64,000 nt of DNA, taken from contig OZ243932.1 of assembly GCA_965214035.1 (NCBI GenBank), forward strand, positions 1,054,001-1,118,000, read 5' to 3'. The translations under genes were made by a program, and so were the position numbers. Each line of letters begins with the position of its first letter. The first letter of the stretch is position 1. The notes below the pieces were generated by a model that had not been told where the DNA came from, searched no databases, and saw only the letters and a list, made by a program, of their open reading frames with translations. Shown in pieces: positions 34,684 to 43,063 of the stretch. This DNA comes from JAJDYQ01 sp965214035 (lineage in GTDB: Bacteria; Pseudomonadota; Gammaproteobacteria; JAJDYQ01).

Positions 34684-35847
34684 CTAGTCAGGCCCCACAT
34701 CTTTGATTACAACCATGGAAATGACCATAGCAATGGCTGCGGCAAAAGAAGCAATCAAGTAAGTAACCATGGCACCCATTGCCTCCCAGCTATAACCACT
34801 TATCAGGCTGCCAAGTGCGCCGCCTGCCCCAAAACCCAGACTGTTATATAACGCCTGCCCTCTACCTTGCAGCTTGCCAGTAAAATAATGATGAATATAA
34901 TGAATGGCAACCGCATGATAAAGCCCGAATGTTGCGGCATGCATGATTTGTGCTATTGCGACAACCCAACGGTTATCGACAAAAAAGGCTGTCAAACCCC
35001 AGCGGACAGATGCAATCATCAGGCTGATCATTAGTAGCTTTCTGGTACCGTAACGATCCAGTAACTTCATCATAACCAAAAATATAATCACTTCAGCCAA
35101 CACTCCCAGTGCCCAGTACTGTCCGATAGCTGTCTTACTGTAGCCATAGTGTTCGAGGTATATGGAAAAAAATGCGTAATAGGCACCATGAGAAAACTGC
35201 ATCAGGAAACAGACCAAAAGCAGTCCAGCCACTTCAGGTCGCCTGATTATCTGAATCATTTTTTCAACCTGAACGCCATTACTTTCAGCGTAACCCCGGT
35301 CTTCAGGAGTGAGTATTCCGGCAGCCCATATCGCAAAGAAGGCAAAGGTGAGCATCGGCAGGATGGCCTGGCTACCGTATTGATCTATCAACGGGCCTGC
35401 CAGCATCACTGCCATGATAAATCCGATAGACCCCCATGAACGAATCAGGCTATAGCGGCGATGATCTTCTCCAAGATGATTCATGGTCACCGCCTCATAC
35501 TGAGGCAATACAGCATTCCAGAAAAAGCTGTAAAGCGCCATAATGCCCGCCATGGACCAATAAGATTCAGCACGATAGGTCAATAAAAAGCTGGCGGCAG
35601 CCATAAAAGAACCGATCCGGATAACCCGGACACGCTGCATGGAGTAATCTGCAATTAATCCCCAGATGTAGGGTGCTATCAGCTTGGTACCAACCAGAAT
35701 AGCCAGCAACTCGCCAATCTCTCTCGCACTGAAATCAAGTGATAGAAGGTACAGCCCCCAATAGGGTATCAATACGCCAAGAGCAGCAAAATAAAAGAAA
35801 TAAAAGGCCGAAAGCTTCCCATAAACGGCCCTTGATGCGCGGCTCAT
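34684..35847 (-). CDS. MFS transporter, LacY/HCAT (phenylpropionate-permease-like) type
   Basis: 387 residues from the ATG at 35847, which overlaps the aroC stop (ATGA). About 12 hydrophobic helices are visible. The start LSAFYFFYFAALGVLIPYWG is typical of the MFS_1-like/HcaT branch, which moves small carboxylates, nucleosides or aromatic acids by proton symport. The substrate cannot be told. Coupling to aroC suggests shared expression rather than a proven link with aromatic metabolism. Confidence 0.8.
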   Translation of the reverse strand: MSRASRAVYGKLSAFYFFYFAALGVLIPYWGLYLLSLDFSAREIGELLAILVGTKLIAPYIWGLIADYSMQRVRVIRIGSFMAAASFLLTYRAESYWSMAGIMALYSFFWNAVLPQYEAVTMNHLGEDHRRYSLIRSWGSIGFIMAVMLAGPLIDQYGSQAILPMLTFAFFAIWAAGILTPEDRGYAESNGVQVEKMIQIIRRPEVAGLLLVCFLMQFSHGAYYAFFSIYLEHYGYSKTAIGQYWALGVLAEVIIFLVMMKLLDRYGTRKLLMISLMIASVRWGLTAFFVDNRWVVAIAQIMHAATFGLYHAVAIHYIHHYFTGKLQGRGQALYNSLGFGAGGALGSLISGYSWEAMGAMVTYLIASFAAAIAMVISMVVIKDVGPD

Positions 35848-36947
35848 TCCTTGGTGGACGCTGGTATAAAAGGTGCCGATGAAAGCACATCCGCACACTG
35901 TGCCCTGTGACGCATCGCATGATCTGTCAATACCAGCGCCAGCATAGCCTCGACAATAGGAACAGCGCGGACACCAACACATGGGTCATGGCGCCCCTTG
36001 GTAATGAGGTCAACATCATCACCGGCCGCATTAATACTTCTGCCCGGCGTTGTAATACTGGATGTCGGCTTAAATGCCGTGCTCACCAGAATATCCTGAC
36101 CGGAAGAGATACCTCCCAGCATACCGCCAGCATTGTTACTCATAAAACCTTTCATCGTGATTTCATCACGGTGCTCCGCACCTCGCTGCGAAACCGACCT
36201 GAAGCCAGCACCAATTTCCACACCTTTAGAAGCATTGATACTCATCATGGCAAAAGCAATATCGGCATCAAGGCGATCATATACCGGTTCACCCCAACCC
36301 ACGGGGACATGGCTGGCAACCACTTCCACCCTTGCACCAACCGAATCCCTGGATTTTCTTATAGTATCCAAATAGTCCTTAAGTATTGGCACCATATCTA
36401 TGTCCGGGAAAAAAAACGGATTAGCCTCTACAACATCCCAATCAAAATTTTGAAAACGATGCTCACCAATTTCAGAAACATAACCTTTGATTTCAACACC
36501 GTATGTTTCCTTCAGCCACTTTTTAGCTACTACACCGGCTGCAACACGCATCACTGTTTCCCTTGCGGAAGATCGGCCGCCACCCCGATAGTCCCGGATA
36601 CCGTATTTATGCTGATAGGTATAATCGGCATGTCCAGGGCGGAATTTATCCATAATTTCAGAATAATCCCCAGGTCGCTGATTGGTGTTTTCTATCAGCA
36701 GACCAATCGGCGCACCAGTCGTCTGCCCCTCAAACACACCCGACAGAATTTTAACGGTGTCCGGTTCTTTGCGTTGCGAGGTATAACGAGACTTACCGGT
36801 CTTACGACGATTGATATCCGCGGCAAAATCTTCTTCAGCTAATGACATTCCAGGTGGACAGCCATCAATCACACAGCCAACCGCAGGCCCATGGCTCTCT
36901 CCGAAAGTAGTCACCATAAAAAGCTTACCTATTGTATTACCCGCCAT
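35844..36947 (-). CDS. aroC: Chorismate synthase
   Basis: 367 residues. It converts EPSP to chorismate with reduced FMN. The family signatures are FGESHGPAVGCVIDG, YRGGGRSSARETVMRVAAG and GRHDPCVGVRAVPIVEAM. An AAGGAGG ribosome site stands 5 nt before the ATG, one of the strongest in the window. It lies downstream of the AbiEii-like island and forms a pair with the MFS gene. Confidence 0.97.
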   Translation of the reverse strand: MAGNTIGKLFMVTTFGESHGPAVGCVIDGCPPGMSLAEEDFAADINRRKTGKSRYTSQRKEPDTVKILSGVFEGQTTGAPIGLLIENTNQRPGDYSEIMDKFRPGHADYTYQHKYGIRDYRGGGRSSARETVMRVAAGVVAKKWLKETYGVEIKGYVSEIGEHRFQNFDWDVVEANPFFFPDIDMVPILKDYLDTIRKSRDSVGARVEVVASHVPVGWGEPVYDRLDADIAFAMMSINASKGVEIGAGFRSVSQRGAEHRDEITMKGFMSNNAGGMLGGISSGQDILVSTAFKPTSSITTPGRSINAAGDDVDLITKGRHDPCVGVRAVPIVEAMLALVLTDHAMRHRAQCADVLSSAPFIPASTKE

Positions 36948-37156
36948 AAAACCTCCTTATTATTAGGGAATTATGTAGCAAAATCTGCAAGGGTGGGTTT
37001 TCTACTTCCTGACCAGCCACCAGCGTTCGCTCAATTTTTCCCGCGTGAGCTTTCGATTTTCGCACGGCGCGGGCACCCTCGGTGAACCCTTTAAAACCGG
37101 ATATAGAACTTGACATGGAGGCAGCCACCCAATCCGCTACTCTATTTTGTACAACC

Positions 37157-37483
37157 TCAATCCCAACGTCCTGCGCTTTGTCCCCGCCAGCTATTACAGG
37201 CCGCATCAGGGAAACGAACCGGGCGCGGCAATGCCTCAGGACTACCTAACAGTACAAGTCCCCAGTAAGCCCAAGACGGGTTGTCGAACAGGCCCGGCGG
37301 AGCATGTCTGTAGGCATCAATAAACGCATCCTCGTCATAATGCTGTTGCACAGTCACGATATCAGCCGCTGCGCCGCGGGCCATGACCTGACAAAGAAAC
37401 AGACGGGGGTTGGCAAGCACCTCTGCCGATGGCATGTACCAATTGATGCGCTTTGCAACCAAATCCAGATTCATATTCTTCAT
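37157..37483 (-). CDS. Small partner protein coupled to the AbiEii-like gene
   Basis: 108 residues from ATG 37483, which overlaps the upstream stop (ATGA). The sequence (NLDLVAKRINWYMPSAEVLA, AYRHAPPGLFDNPSWAYWGL) resembles short proteins I recall beside nucleotidyltransferase genes, ending in a Pro-Arg-rich tail (ALPRPVRFPD). No catalytic motif is seen. The tight coupling suggests it is the antitoxin or a stabilising partner of the nucleotidyltransferase; that is inference from context. Confidence 0.6.
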   Translation of the reverse strand: MKNMNLDLVAKRINWYMPSAEVLANPRLFLCQVMARGAAADIVTVQQHYDEDAFIDAYRHAPPGLFDNPSWAYWGLVLLGSPEALPRPVRFPDAACNSWRGQSAGRWD

Positions 37484-38178
37484 TTCGGTCCGCATGCTGG
37501 CCTGTCACAGGAAGGAGTATGCTCTCCAATTAGTCCCAGTGGTTCTAATACCGGCAGATTATCTAGTGCTACCTCCGTCACGGCCTTCTGGATCAATGCC
37601 AAATCTGCATCAGATAACATCGCTGACAGGTCCGAAGTATAGGATAGCGCCTTCAAGGATGAGATCGGCACAAACGACTCCCCGTAGATGGCAACAGCGG
37701 CCGCAATACCATAGGTAAGCGTCAGGTCTGTTTCTTTCAGAATGGCAATGATGTCCAGATAATCTTTGATATCGGCTCTGTCCATGATTACTTTGCATTT
37801 TGTGCCAAGCAAATCAGGAAGTGAGGCAACCTGGAGACCGTTCTCTGTCTGTGACGGTTCATGTATTTGGGCCAGAGGCAACCCTCCGAAAAAACTCATT
37901 CTCACAACATCATCGCGTACGGGGACTGACAGGGTCAGGTTGTTTTCGAGATGTTGCTGTATTTCAGAATCAGGGAATATAACCAAATGCTCCTTGAGTT
38001 CATCGGGTGCGAACGACTGACCTGTAAAAAAATCGAAATCCCGGCTTGGACGATGACCCAAATGAAGCGTGATCGCCGTACCCCCATAGAGCACAAAATT
38101 GTCGGGCACAGTACCACTCAAATGCGGCCATATTTCCCGTTGCGCAGGAGATAAAACATCAAGATGTGACTTAGTCAT
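37480..38178 (-). CDS. AbiEii/AbiGii-type nucleotidyltransferase (putative toxin)
   Basis: 232 residues. The polymerase-beta-like core shows YGGTAITLHLG (GG motif, 32-35) and RDFDFF (D47, D49 metal ligands). Mid-protein LPDLLGTKCKVIMDRADIKD is the usual DUF1814 feature with its conserved Lys and Asp. Such proteins transfer nucleotides to RNA or protein in type IV toxin-antitoxin and abortive-infection systems. The canonical AbiEi antitoxin gene is absent next to it; instead there is the coupled small protein. The ribosome site is weak. Confidence 0.8.
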   Translation of the reverse strand: MTKSHLDVLSPAQREIWPHLSGTVPDNFVLYGGTAITLHLGHRPSRDFDFFTGQSFAPDELKEHLVIFPDSEIQQHLENNLTLSVPVRDDVVRMSFFGGLPLAQIHEPSQTENGLQVASLPDLLGTKCKVIMDRADIKDYLDIIAILKETDLTLTYGIAAAVAIYGESFVPISSLKALSYTSDLSAMLSDADLALIQKAVTEVALDNLPVLEPLGLIGEHTPSCDRPACGPK

Positions 38179-38221
38179 ACCATCAGGAGAATAAATGGGA
38201 CTTATGGAACAATCAGCAAGG

Positions 38222-38365
38222 TTATGATGAGCGTTTATTCGCTGTTTTCCGCTGAAGTCGCCATGGGATCATGCGTTCCCGAAGAGTGGGATCCCGATTC
38301 TCGCTGTTATCAGGCTTGACTTCATGCGACATGACTTTCTCCATGACTTGCTGTATATCTTCCAA
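38222..38365 (-). CDS. Possible 47-residue leader peptide gene of the AbiEii-like operon
   Basis: A TTG start with AGGAG 7 nt upstream opens a frame of 47 codons to TAA. It reads EDIQQVMEKVMSHEVK, then RDPTLRERMIPWRLQ. It ends 43 bp before the nucleotidyltransferase ATG on the same strand. Composition looks protein-like (charged helix, basic tail). An internal ATG (38344) is an alternative start. I do not recognise it. The IS256 left end lies only 31 bp upstream, probably in its promoter. Confidence 0.4.
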   Translation of the reverse strand: MEDIQQVMEKVMSHEVKPDNSENRDPTLRERMIPWRLQRKTANKRSS

Positions 38366-38396
38366 GGTTACGCTCCTGCGCTCTATCTTGTCAAAT

Positions 38397-38452
38397 GGTA
38401 GCGTTCATAATTTTGTGTCATTGACTTAAACTGATATGAACTGATTTGATTA
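38397..38452 (+). mobile_element. Orphan left end of the IS256-family element
   Basis: 56 bp identical to the first 56 bp of copies B and C (GGTAGCGTTCATAATTTTG onward), including the terminal repeat. The match ends abruptly at 38452, and the rest of an IS (from IS position 81) resumes at 40686. It may therefore be the displaced left end of copy A. Confidence 0.9.
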
Positions 38453-38994
38453 TCGAACGGCCAATCGTTCGCTGGTGCAGCATACCAATACCTATGGATT
38501 GCGCACCTGATAAGCTCTTGCCAGAGAATGATAATTCGATGCCTAGAGCGCCGCCTGCTGAGGATAGAACGGACGAGGCAACGTCCTTCTCAAGATAGGT
38601 GCGGGGAGGGAAAAATCTTCGATTTTGTACTACACGCACACATCTTGCGGTCATCGTAAAGCCGCGCCAATAGCGGAACTATGCAGCATTGCAGCAATTT
38701 ATTCCTACCCACTCTTGTCTCATTTTCACGATGACGGTGGTACTAAAGCCTGCCCCAAGGGCAGAAGTTTACTCTTTAATGCTCCGCGCCCACTACCTGT
38801 TTACCGCCTGCCGATATCTATTACAAGCGCGATGCTGAATCATCATCGAGGCAGTCGGATGATCGATGGCATTGCCATCAGGTCATATAGGGTGGGCTTG
38901 GCGGCCAGTCAGTTTTCCGTAGCGCTTTGCAAATTAGGAAAACTGGCTGAGGGCTTGTATGGCTTTGAGATTTGGCTCGCCCCCAAATAAGCAC
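38453..38994. other. 542-bp stretch without a supported gene, upstream of fic
   Basis: It begins with the inverted repeat CGAACG...CGTTCG right at the IS junction (38455-38472 approximately). Open frames on both strands (for example plus 38625-38990, minus 38418-38654) resemble no family I know and lack good starts. It probably holds decayed sequence plus the fic promoter. Confidence 0.5.
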
Positions 38995-39080
38995 AATAAG
39001 CGAATTATCGCTCGACACAATAAGCGAATAATGGTACAACATAATAAGCGAATAATAGATACGCGCGATAAGCGAGAAGA
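38995..39080 (+). promoter_or_regulatory. Four 24-bp-phased direct repeats upstream of fic
   Basis: Copies AATAAGCGAATTAT (38995), AATAAGCGAATAAT (39019), AATAAGCGAATAAT (39043) and GATAAGCGAGAAGA (39067) start exactly 24 bp apart. The last ends 6 bp before the fic ATG and overlaps its ribosome site. A partial extra AATAAGC occurs at 38986. This looks like an array of operator sites for autoregulation, probably by the winged helix of the Fic protein itself. Confidence 0.7.
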
Positions 39081-39086
39081 ACCACC

Positions 39087-40643
39087 ATGGCGACCCCTTC
39101 CGAAAAACTGGCTGATGCATTAGAAGCACTTCACGACCTCCAGACAAATGGTTCTGTTGCCATACGCTCTGCCGATCTCTCTCGCACTCATCGTGAACGC
39201 CTCGTTCAAAACGGCTTCCTTGAGGAAGTTATCAAGGGCTGGTATGTGCCAGCCCGCCCCGATGAAACACGCGGCGAAAGCACGGCTTGGTATGCGTCCT
39301 TTTGGCAATTTTGTGCAGCCTACCTTAATCATCTAAAAGGCGACGATTGGTGCTTGTCACCTGAGCAGTCTATCGCGCTTCATACTGAAAATCTGACTGT
39401 GCCCAAACAGTTATTAGTTCGAGCTACCAAGGCACGGAACAATGTAACAGAATTACCTCACGGCACATCACTATTAGATATTCGCGCTGCGCTCCCTGAA
39501 CCCGCTCAGGTGATGACCAAAAACGGTCTGCGCATATATAGCCTTCCTGCTGCTTTGATTGCCTGTAGCAAACAGAGCTTTACTCAGAACCCAACCGATA
39601 TGCGCGCGGCATTATCCATGATCAGTGATGCATCTGAAGTCTTGGAGCAATTGCTAGAGGGTGGGCATAGCTCTATTGCTGGCCGCTTGGCGGGTGCATT
39701 CAGGAATATTGGCCGCAATCAAATTGCCGACGATATCATGGGTACAATGCGCGCGGCTGGGTATGATTTGTGCGAAACAGACCTGTTTGAGCAACAATCC
39801 AGCCTAAGTTTCTCGCGGCGTGAACAATCCCCATACGTCAATCGTATTCGGCTTATGTGGCAGGATATGCGGGAAACAGTGATAGAGTACTTTCCTGTAT
39901 CACCCCCGCAAACAGTCGATAAAACCGCATACATGCAGCATGTTGAAGATGTGTATGTGACAGACGCCTATCACTCGCTTTCTATTGAGGGATATCGTGT
40001 AATGCCTGAGTTGATCAACCGCGTTCGCACTGGAGACTGGAACCCAGAACAAAATGTCGATGATAAAGAGCGGCTAAATGCTTTGGCCGCCCGAGGCTAT
40101 TGGCAGGCTTACCAAGCCGTACGCAGGAGCATTGAGCAGATACTTGATGGACATAATGCAGGGGAAGTCGTCGATAACGATCATCGCGTATGGTATCGCG
40201 AAATGTTTGCGCCCGGAGTCACGGCTGGTATTCACAAGCCTGCTGATCTTGCAGGCTATCGGAATGCACCTGTTTTTATCCGTCGCTCCATGCACACGCC
40301 GCCAAGCCGAGAGGCTGTGCGCGATGCGATGCCAGCGTTTTTCGAGTTGCTGCAAGCAGAAGAGAATGCCGCTGTGCGTGTTGTGCTGGGGCATTTTATC
40401 TTTGTTTATATTCATCCCTATATGGATGGGAATGGTCGCACGGGGCGTTTTTTGATGAATGCTATGCTGGCAAGTGGCGGCTACCCTTGGACGATTGTGC
40501 CGCTGGAAAAGCGTAATGATTACATGGCTGCTTTGGAAGAAGCGAGCACAAACCAAAACATAGAGCCTTTTACAAAATTCTTGGGGGCACTTGTTCAAGC
40601 GGCACTGGACGGTAAAGCAGAGCCGTCAATTCCGAGCGATTAA
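39087..40643 (+). CDS. Fic-family AMP transferase with winged-helix, AbiEi-like N-terminus
   Basis: 518 residues. Residues 1-60 form a winged helix (SVAIRSADLSRTHRERLVQ, then GFLEEVIKGWYVP) like that of AbiEi antitoxins, followed by a region (85-190) also AbiEi-like (DWCLSPEQSIALH, LPHGTSLLDIR). The Fic domain (about 280-505) has the motif HPYMDGNGRTGR (H443 catalytic, D447, N449, R451, R454). The inhibitory motif SLSIEG (S297 to E301-G302) lies before the Fic core, a class II arrangement in which the enzyme holds itself off. I infer a self-regulated AMPylating or related enzyme, target unknown. It lies between an IS end and an IS body. Confidence 0.88.
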   Translation: MATPSEKLADALEALHDLQTNGSVAIRSADLSRTHRERLVQNGFLEEVIKGWYVPARPDETRGESTAWYASFWQFCAAYLNHLKGDDWCLSPEQSIALHTENLTVPKQLLVRATKARNNVTELPHGTSLLDIRAALPEPAQVMTKNGLRIYSLPAALIACSKQSFTQNPTDMRAALSMISDASEVLEQLLEGGHSSIAGRLAGAFRNIGRNQIADDIMGTMRAAGYDLCETDLFEQQSSLSFSRREQSPYVNRIRLMWQDMRETVIEYFPVSPPQTVDKTAYMQHVEDVYVTDAYHSLSIEGYRVMPELINRVRTGDWNPEQNVDDKERLNALAARGYWQAYQAVRRSIEQILDGHNAGEVVDNDHRVWYREMFAPGVTAGIHKPADLAGYRNAPVFIRRSMHTPPSREAVRDAMPAFFELLQAEENAAVRVVLGHFIFVYIHPYMDGNGRTGRFLMNAMLASGGYPWTIVPLEKRNDYMAALEEASTNQNIEPFTKFLGALVQAALDGKAEPSIPSD

Positions 40644-40697
40644 CGAATAATTAAGATACACCGCGTATGATATTGCCTGAATTCAATTGGCTTTGAT

Positions 40698-41743
40698 ATG
40701 GAAGCGGCTATCAAGGATTTGCGCGAAGGCAAAGACCTCGGTGGCAAGGATGGCATTTTTACCCCGCTCATCAAGCAATTAACCGAGGCCGCCATGCAGG
40801 CCGAGCTGGAAGAACACCTGGCAGCCGAGGCGGCTCCGAACCGTAAAAACGGCAGTAGCACAAAAACCATGAAAACCCCGACCGGGGAGTTTGAGCTGAA
40901 AACCCCGCGTGACCGAGCCAGCACCTTTGAACCCCGGATGGTCAAAAAGCACCAAACCCACCTGACTGATGAACTCCAGCGCAAGGTGATGGGCCTGTTT
41001 GCACTGGGTAACAGCTATCAGGATATCCGCACTCACATTGCCGATATGTACGACATCTCGCTGTCCAACGGGACGATCAGCACGGTCACCGACAAGCTGT
41101 TACCCGAGTTACAGGCTTGGCGTGAGCGCGACCTCGAAGCCGTCTATCCGATTGTCTGGCTGGATGCTATCCATTACAAAATCAAGGAAAATGGCCGTTA
41201 TCTGAACAAGGCAGTTTACACCATTTTGGGACTGAACATGGAGGGCAAGAAAGAACTCCTGGGTCTGTATCTGTCCGACTCCGAAGGTGCCCACCATTGG
41301 CTGAGCGTGCTGACCAACCTGCATAACCGAGGGGTCAAGGACATCCTGATCGTCTGTGTGGATGGACTCAAGGGCTTCCCTGAGGCCATTCACAGCATTT
41401 ATCCTGACACCGAGATACAACATTGCGTCATCCATCAAATCCGCCATTCCAGGAAGTATGTGGCCTCGAAAAATCAATCCGCGTTTATGGCAGACCTCAA
41501 ATGTGTTTACAAGGCCGCAACCCTCAATGCCGCTGAGATCGCCCTGCATGAGTTGGAGGACAAATGGGGAGACAAGTATCCCCTGGTCATCCAGTCCTGG
41601 CGCCGCAAGTGCCCCACGCTATCGGCCTACTTCAAGTACCCCGATTATGTGCGCACCGCGATTTACACCACCAATGCGGTTGAGGCCGTCCATCGACAGT
41701 TCCGCAAACTGACCAAAACCAAAGGGGGCTTTGCCAATGAAAG
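40698..41743 (+). pseudogene. IS256 transposase of copy A, 5' truncated and disrupted
   Basis: Matches residues 9-356 of the intact 402-residue transposase, with catalytic D164, D230 and E337 equivalents still present. The remaining 3' part is at 43064-43200 beyond copy B. Start codon and ribosome site are lost and the C-terminus is separated, so it is inactive. Confidence 0.9.
41736..41743 (+). repeat. Target-site duplication of IS copy B (left)
   Basis: AATGAAAG occurs at 41736-41743 and again at 43056-43063, flanking copy B exactly. An 8-bp duplication is usual for IS256-family transposition. Confidence 0.95.
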
Positions 41744-43055
41744 GGTAGCGTTCATAATTTTGTGTCATTGACTTAAACTGATATGAACTGATTTGATTAA
41801 GGAGATGATAGATGAAAACCCACATTGGCTTTGATATGGAAGCGGCTATCAAGGATTTGCGCGAAGGCAAAGACCTCGGTGGCAAGGATGGCATTTTTAC
41901 CCCGCTCATCAAGCAATTAACCGAGGCCGCCATGCAGGCCGAGCTGGAAGAACACCTGGCAGCCGAGGCGGCTCCGAACCGTAAAAACGGCAGCAGCACA
42001 AAAACCATGAAAACCCCGACCGGGGAGTTTGAGCTGAAAACCCCGCGTGACCGAGCCAGCACCTTTGAACCCCGGATGGTCAAAAAGCACCAAACCCACC
42101 TGACTGATGAACTCCAGCGCAAGGTGATGGGCCTGTTTGCACTGGGTAACAGCTATCAGGATATCCGCACTCACATTGCCGATATGTACGACATCTCGCT
42201 GTCCAACGGGACGATCAGCACGGTCACCGACAAGCTGTTACCCGAGTTACAGGCTTGGCGTGAGCGCGACCTCGAAGCCGTCTATCCGATTGTCTGGCTG
42301 GATGCTATCCATTACAAAATCAAGGAAAATGGCCGTTATCTGAACAAGGCAGTTTACACCATTTTGGGACTGAACATGGAGGGCAAGAAAGAACTCCTGG
42401 GTCTGTATCTGTCCGACTCCGAAGGTGCCCACCATTGGCTGAGCGTGCTGACCAACCTGCATAACCGAGGGGTCAAGGACATCCTGATCGTCTGTGTGGA
42501 TGGACTCAAGGGCTTCCCTGAGGCCATTCACAGCATTTATCCTGACACCGAGATACAACATTGCGTCATCCATCAAATCCGCCATTCCATGAAGTATGTG
42601 GCCTCGAAAAATCAATCCGCGTTTATGGCAGACCTCAAATGTGTTTACAAGGCCGCAACCCTCAATGCCGCCGAGATCGCCCTGCATGAGTTGGAGGACA
42701 AATGGGCAGACAAGTATCCCCTGGTCATCCAGTCCTGGCGCCGCAAGTGGCCCACGCTATCGGCCTACTTCAAGTACCCCGATTATGTGCGCACCGCGAT
42801 TTACACCACCAATGCGGTAGAGGCCGTCCATCGACAGTTCCGCAAACTGACCAAAACCAAAGGGGGCTTTGCCAATGAAAGCAGCTTGCTCAAGTTGCTC
42901 TATGCCGGCATACTCAAGGCCTCGGAGCGCTGGACACATCCGGTACAAAATTGGAACTTGACGCTCTCGCAATTAACCCTTCACTTTGAGGGGCGACTCG
43001 ACGATTACATTGCTTTGTAAATGTAAATGGCTGACACAGAATTTTGAACACCCTC
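41744..43055 (+). mobile_element. IS256-family copy B, complete (1312 bp)
   Basis: Begins GGTAGCGTTCATAATTTTG and ends with GAATTTTGAACACCCTC. The ends are imperfect inverted repeats of about 24 bp (shared core GTTCA.AATT.TGTGTCA). It is inserted into the transposase gene of copy A with an AATGAAAG duplication. The transposase is intact. Confidence 0.95.
41812..43020 (+). CDS. IS256-family transposase (copy B)
   Basis: 402 residues with AAGGAG upstream of the ATG. This mutator-type DDE transposase shows D164 (WLDAIHYK), D230 (VCVDGLKGF) and E337 (TTNAVEAVHRQFRK), plus the CVIHQIRHS helix typical of the family. It cuts and pastes the element through its terminal repeats. It differs from copy C at residue 299 (Ala here, Gly there), otherwise nearly identical, so the copies are recent. 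Confidence 0.96.
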   Translation: MKTHIGFDMEAAIKDLREGKDLGGKDGIFTPLIKQLTEAAMQAELEEHLAAEAAPNRKNGSSTKTMKTPTGEFELKTPRDRASTFEPRMVKKHQTHLTDELQRKVMGLFALGNSYQDIRTHIADMYDISLSNGTISTVTDKLLPELQAWRERDLEAVYPIVWLDAIHYKIKENGRYLNKAVYTILGLNMEGKKELLGLYLSDSEGAHHWLSVLTNLHNRGVKDILIVCVDGLKGFPEAIHSIYPDTEIQHCVIHQIRHSMKYVASKNQSAFMADLKCVYKAATLNAAEIALHELEDKWADKYPLVIQSWRRKWPTLSAYFKYPDYVRTAIYTTNAVEAVHRQFRKLTKTKGGFANESSLLKLLYAGILKASERWTHPVQNWNLTLSQLTLHFEGRLDDYIAL

Positions 43056-43063
43056 AATGAAAG
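43056..43063 (+). repeat. Target-site duplication of IS copy B (right)
   Basis: Second copy of AATGAAAG, immediately after the right end of copy B. Removing B and one duplication restores the copy A transposase frame at this site. Confidence 0.95.

Noticed and set aside
35907..36842. 311-codon plus-strand frame
   Set aside because: Antisense to the clearly conserved aroC gene; no family resemblance.
36937..37206. Minus-strand frame of 89 codons between the AbiEii partner and aroC
   Set aside because: It overlaps both neighbours, resembles no family, and contains the strong aroC ribosome site; probably leader sequence, though a small gene is not excluded.
38625..38990. 121-codon plus-strand frame upstream of fic
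   Set aside because: No ribosome site or recognisable motif, and it ends just before the operator repeats; treated as decayed sequence.
38995..39080. 24-bp repeats considered as a CRISPR array
   Set aside because: The repeat core is only about 14 bp with 10-bp gaps, no spacer-sized inserts and no cas genes; operator array is a better reading.
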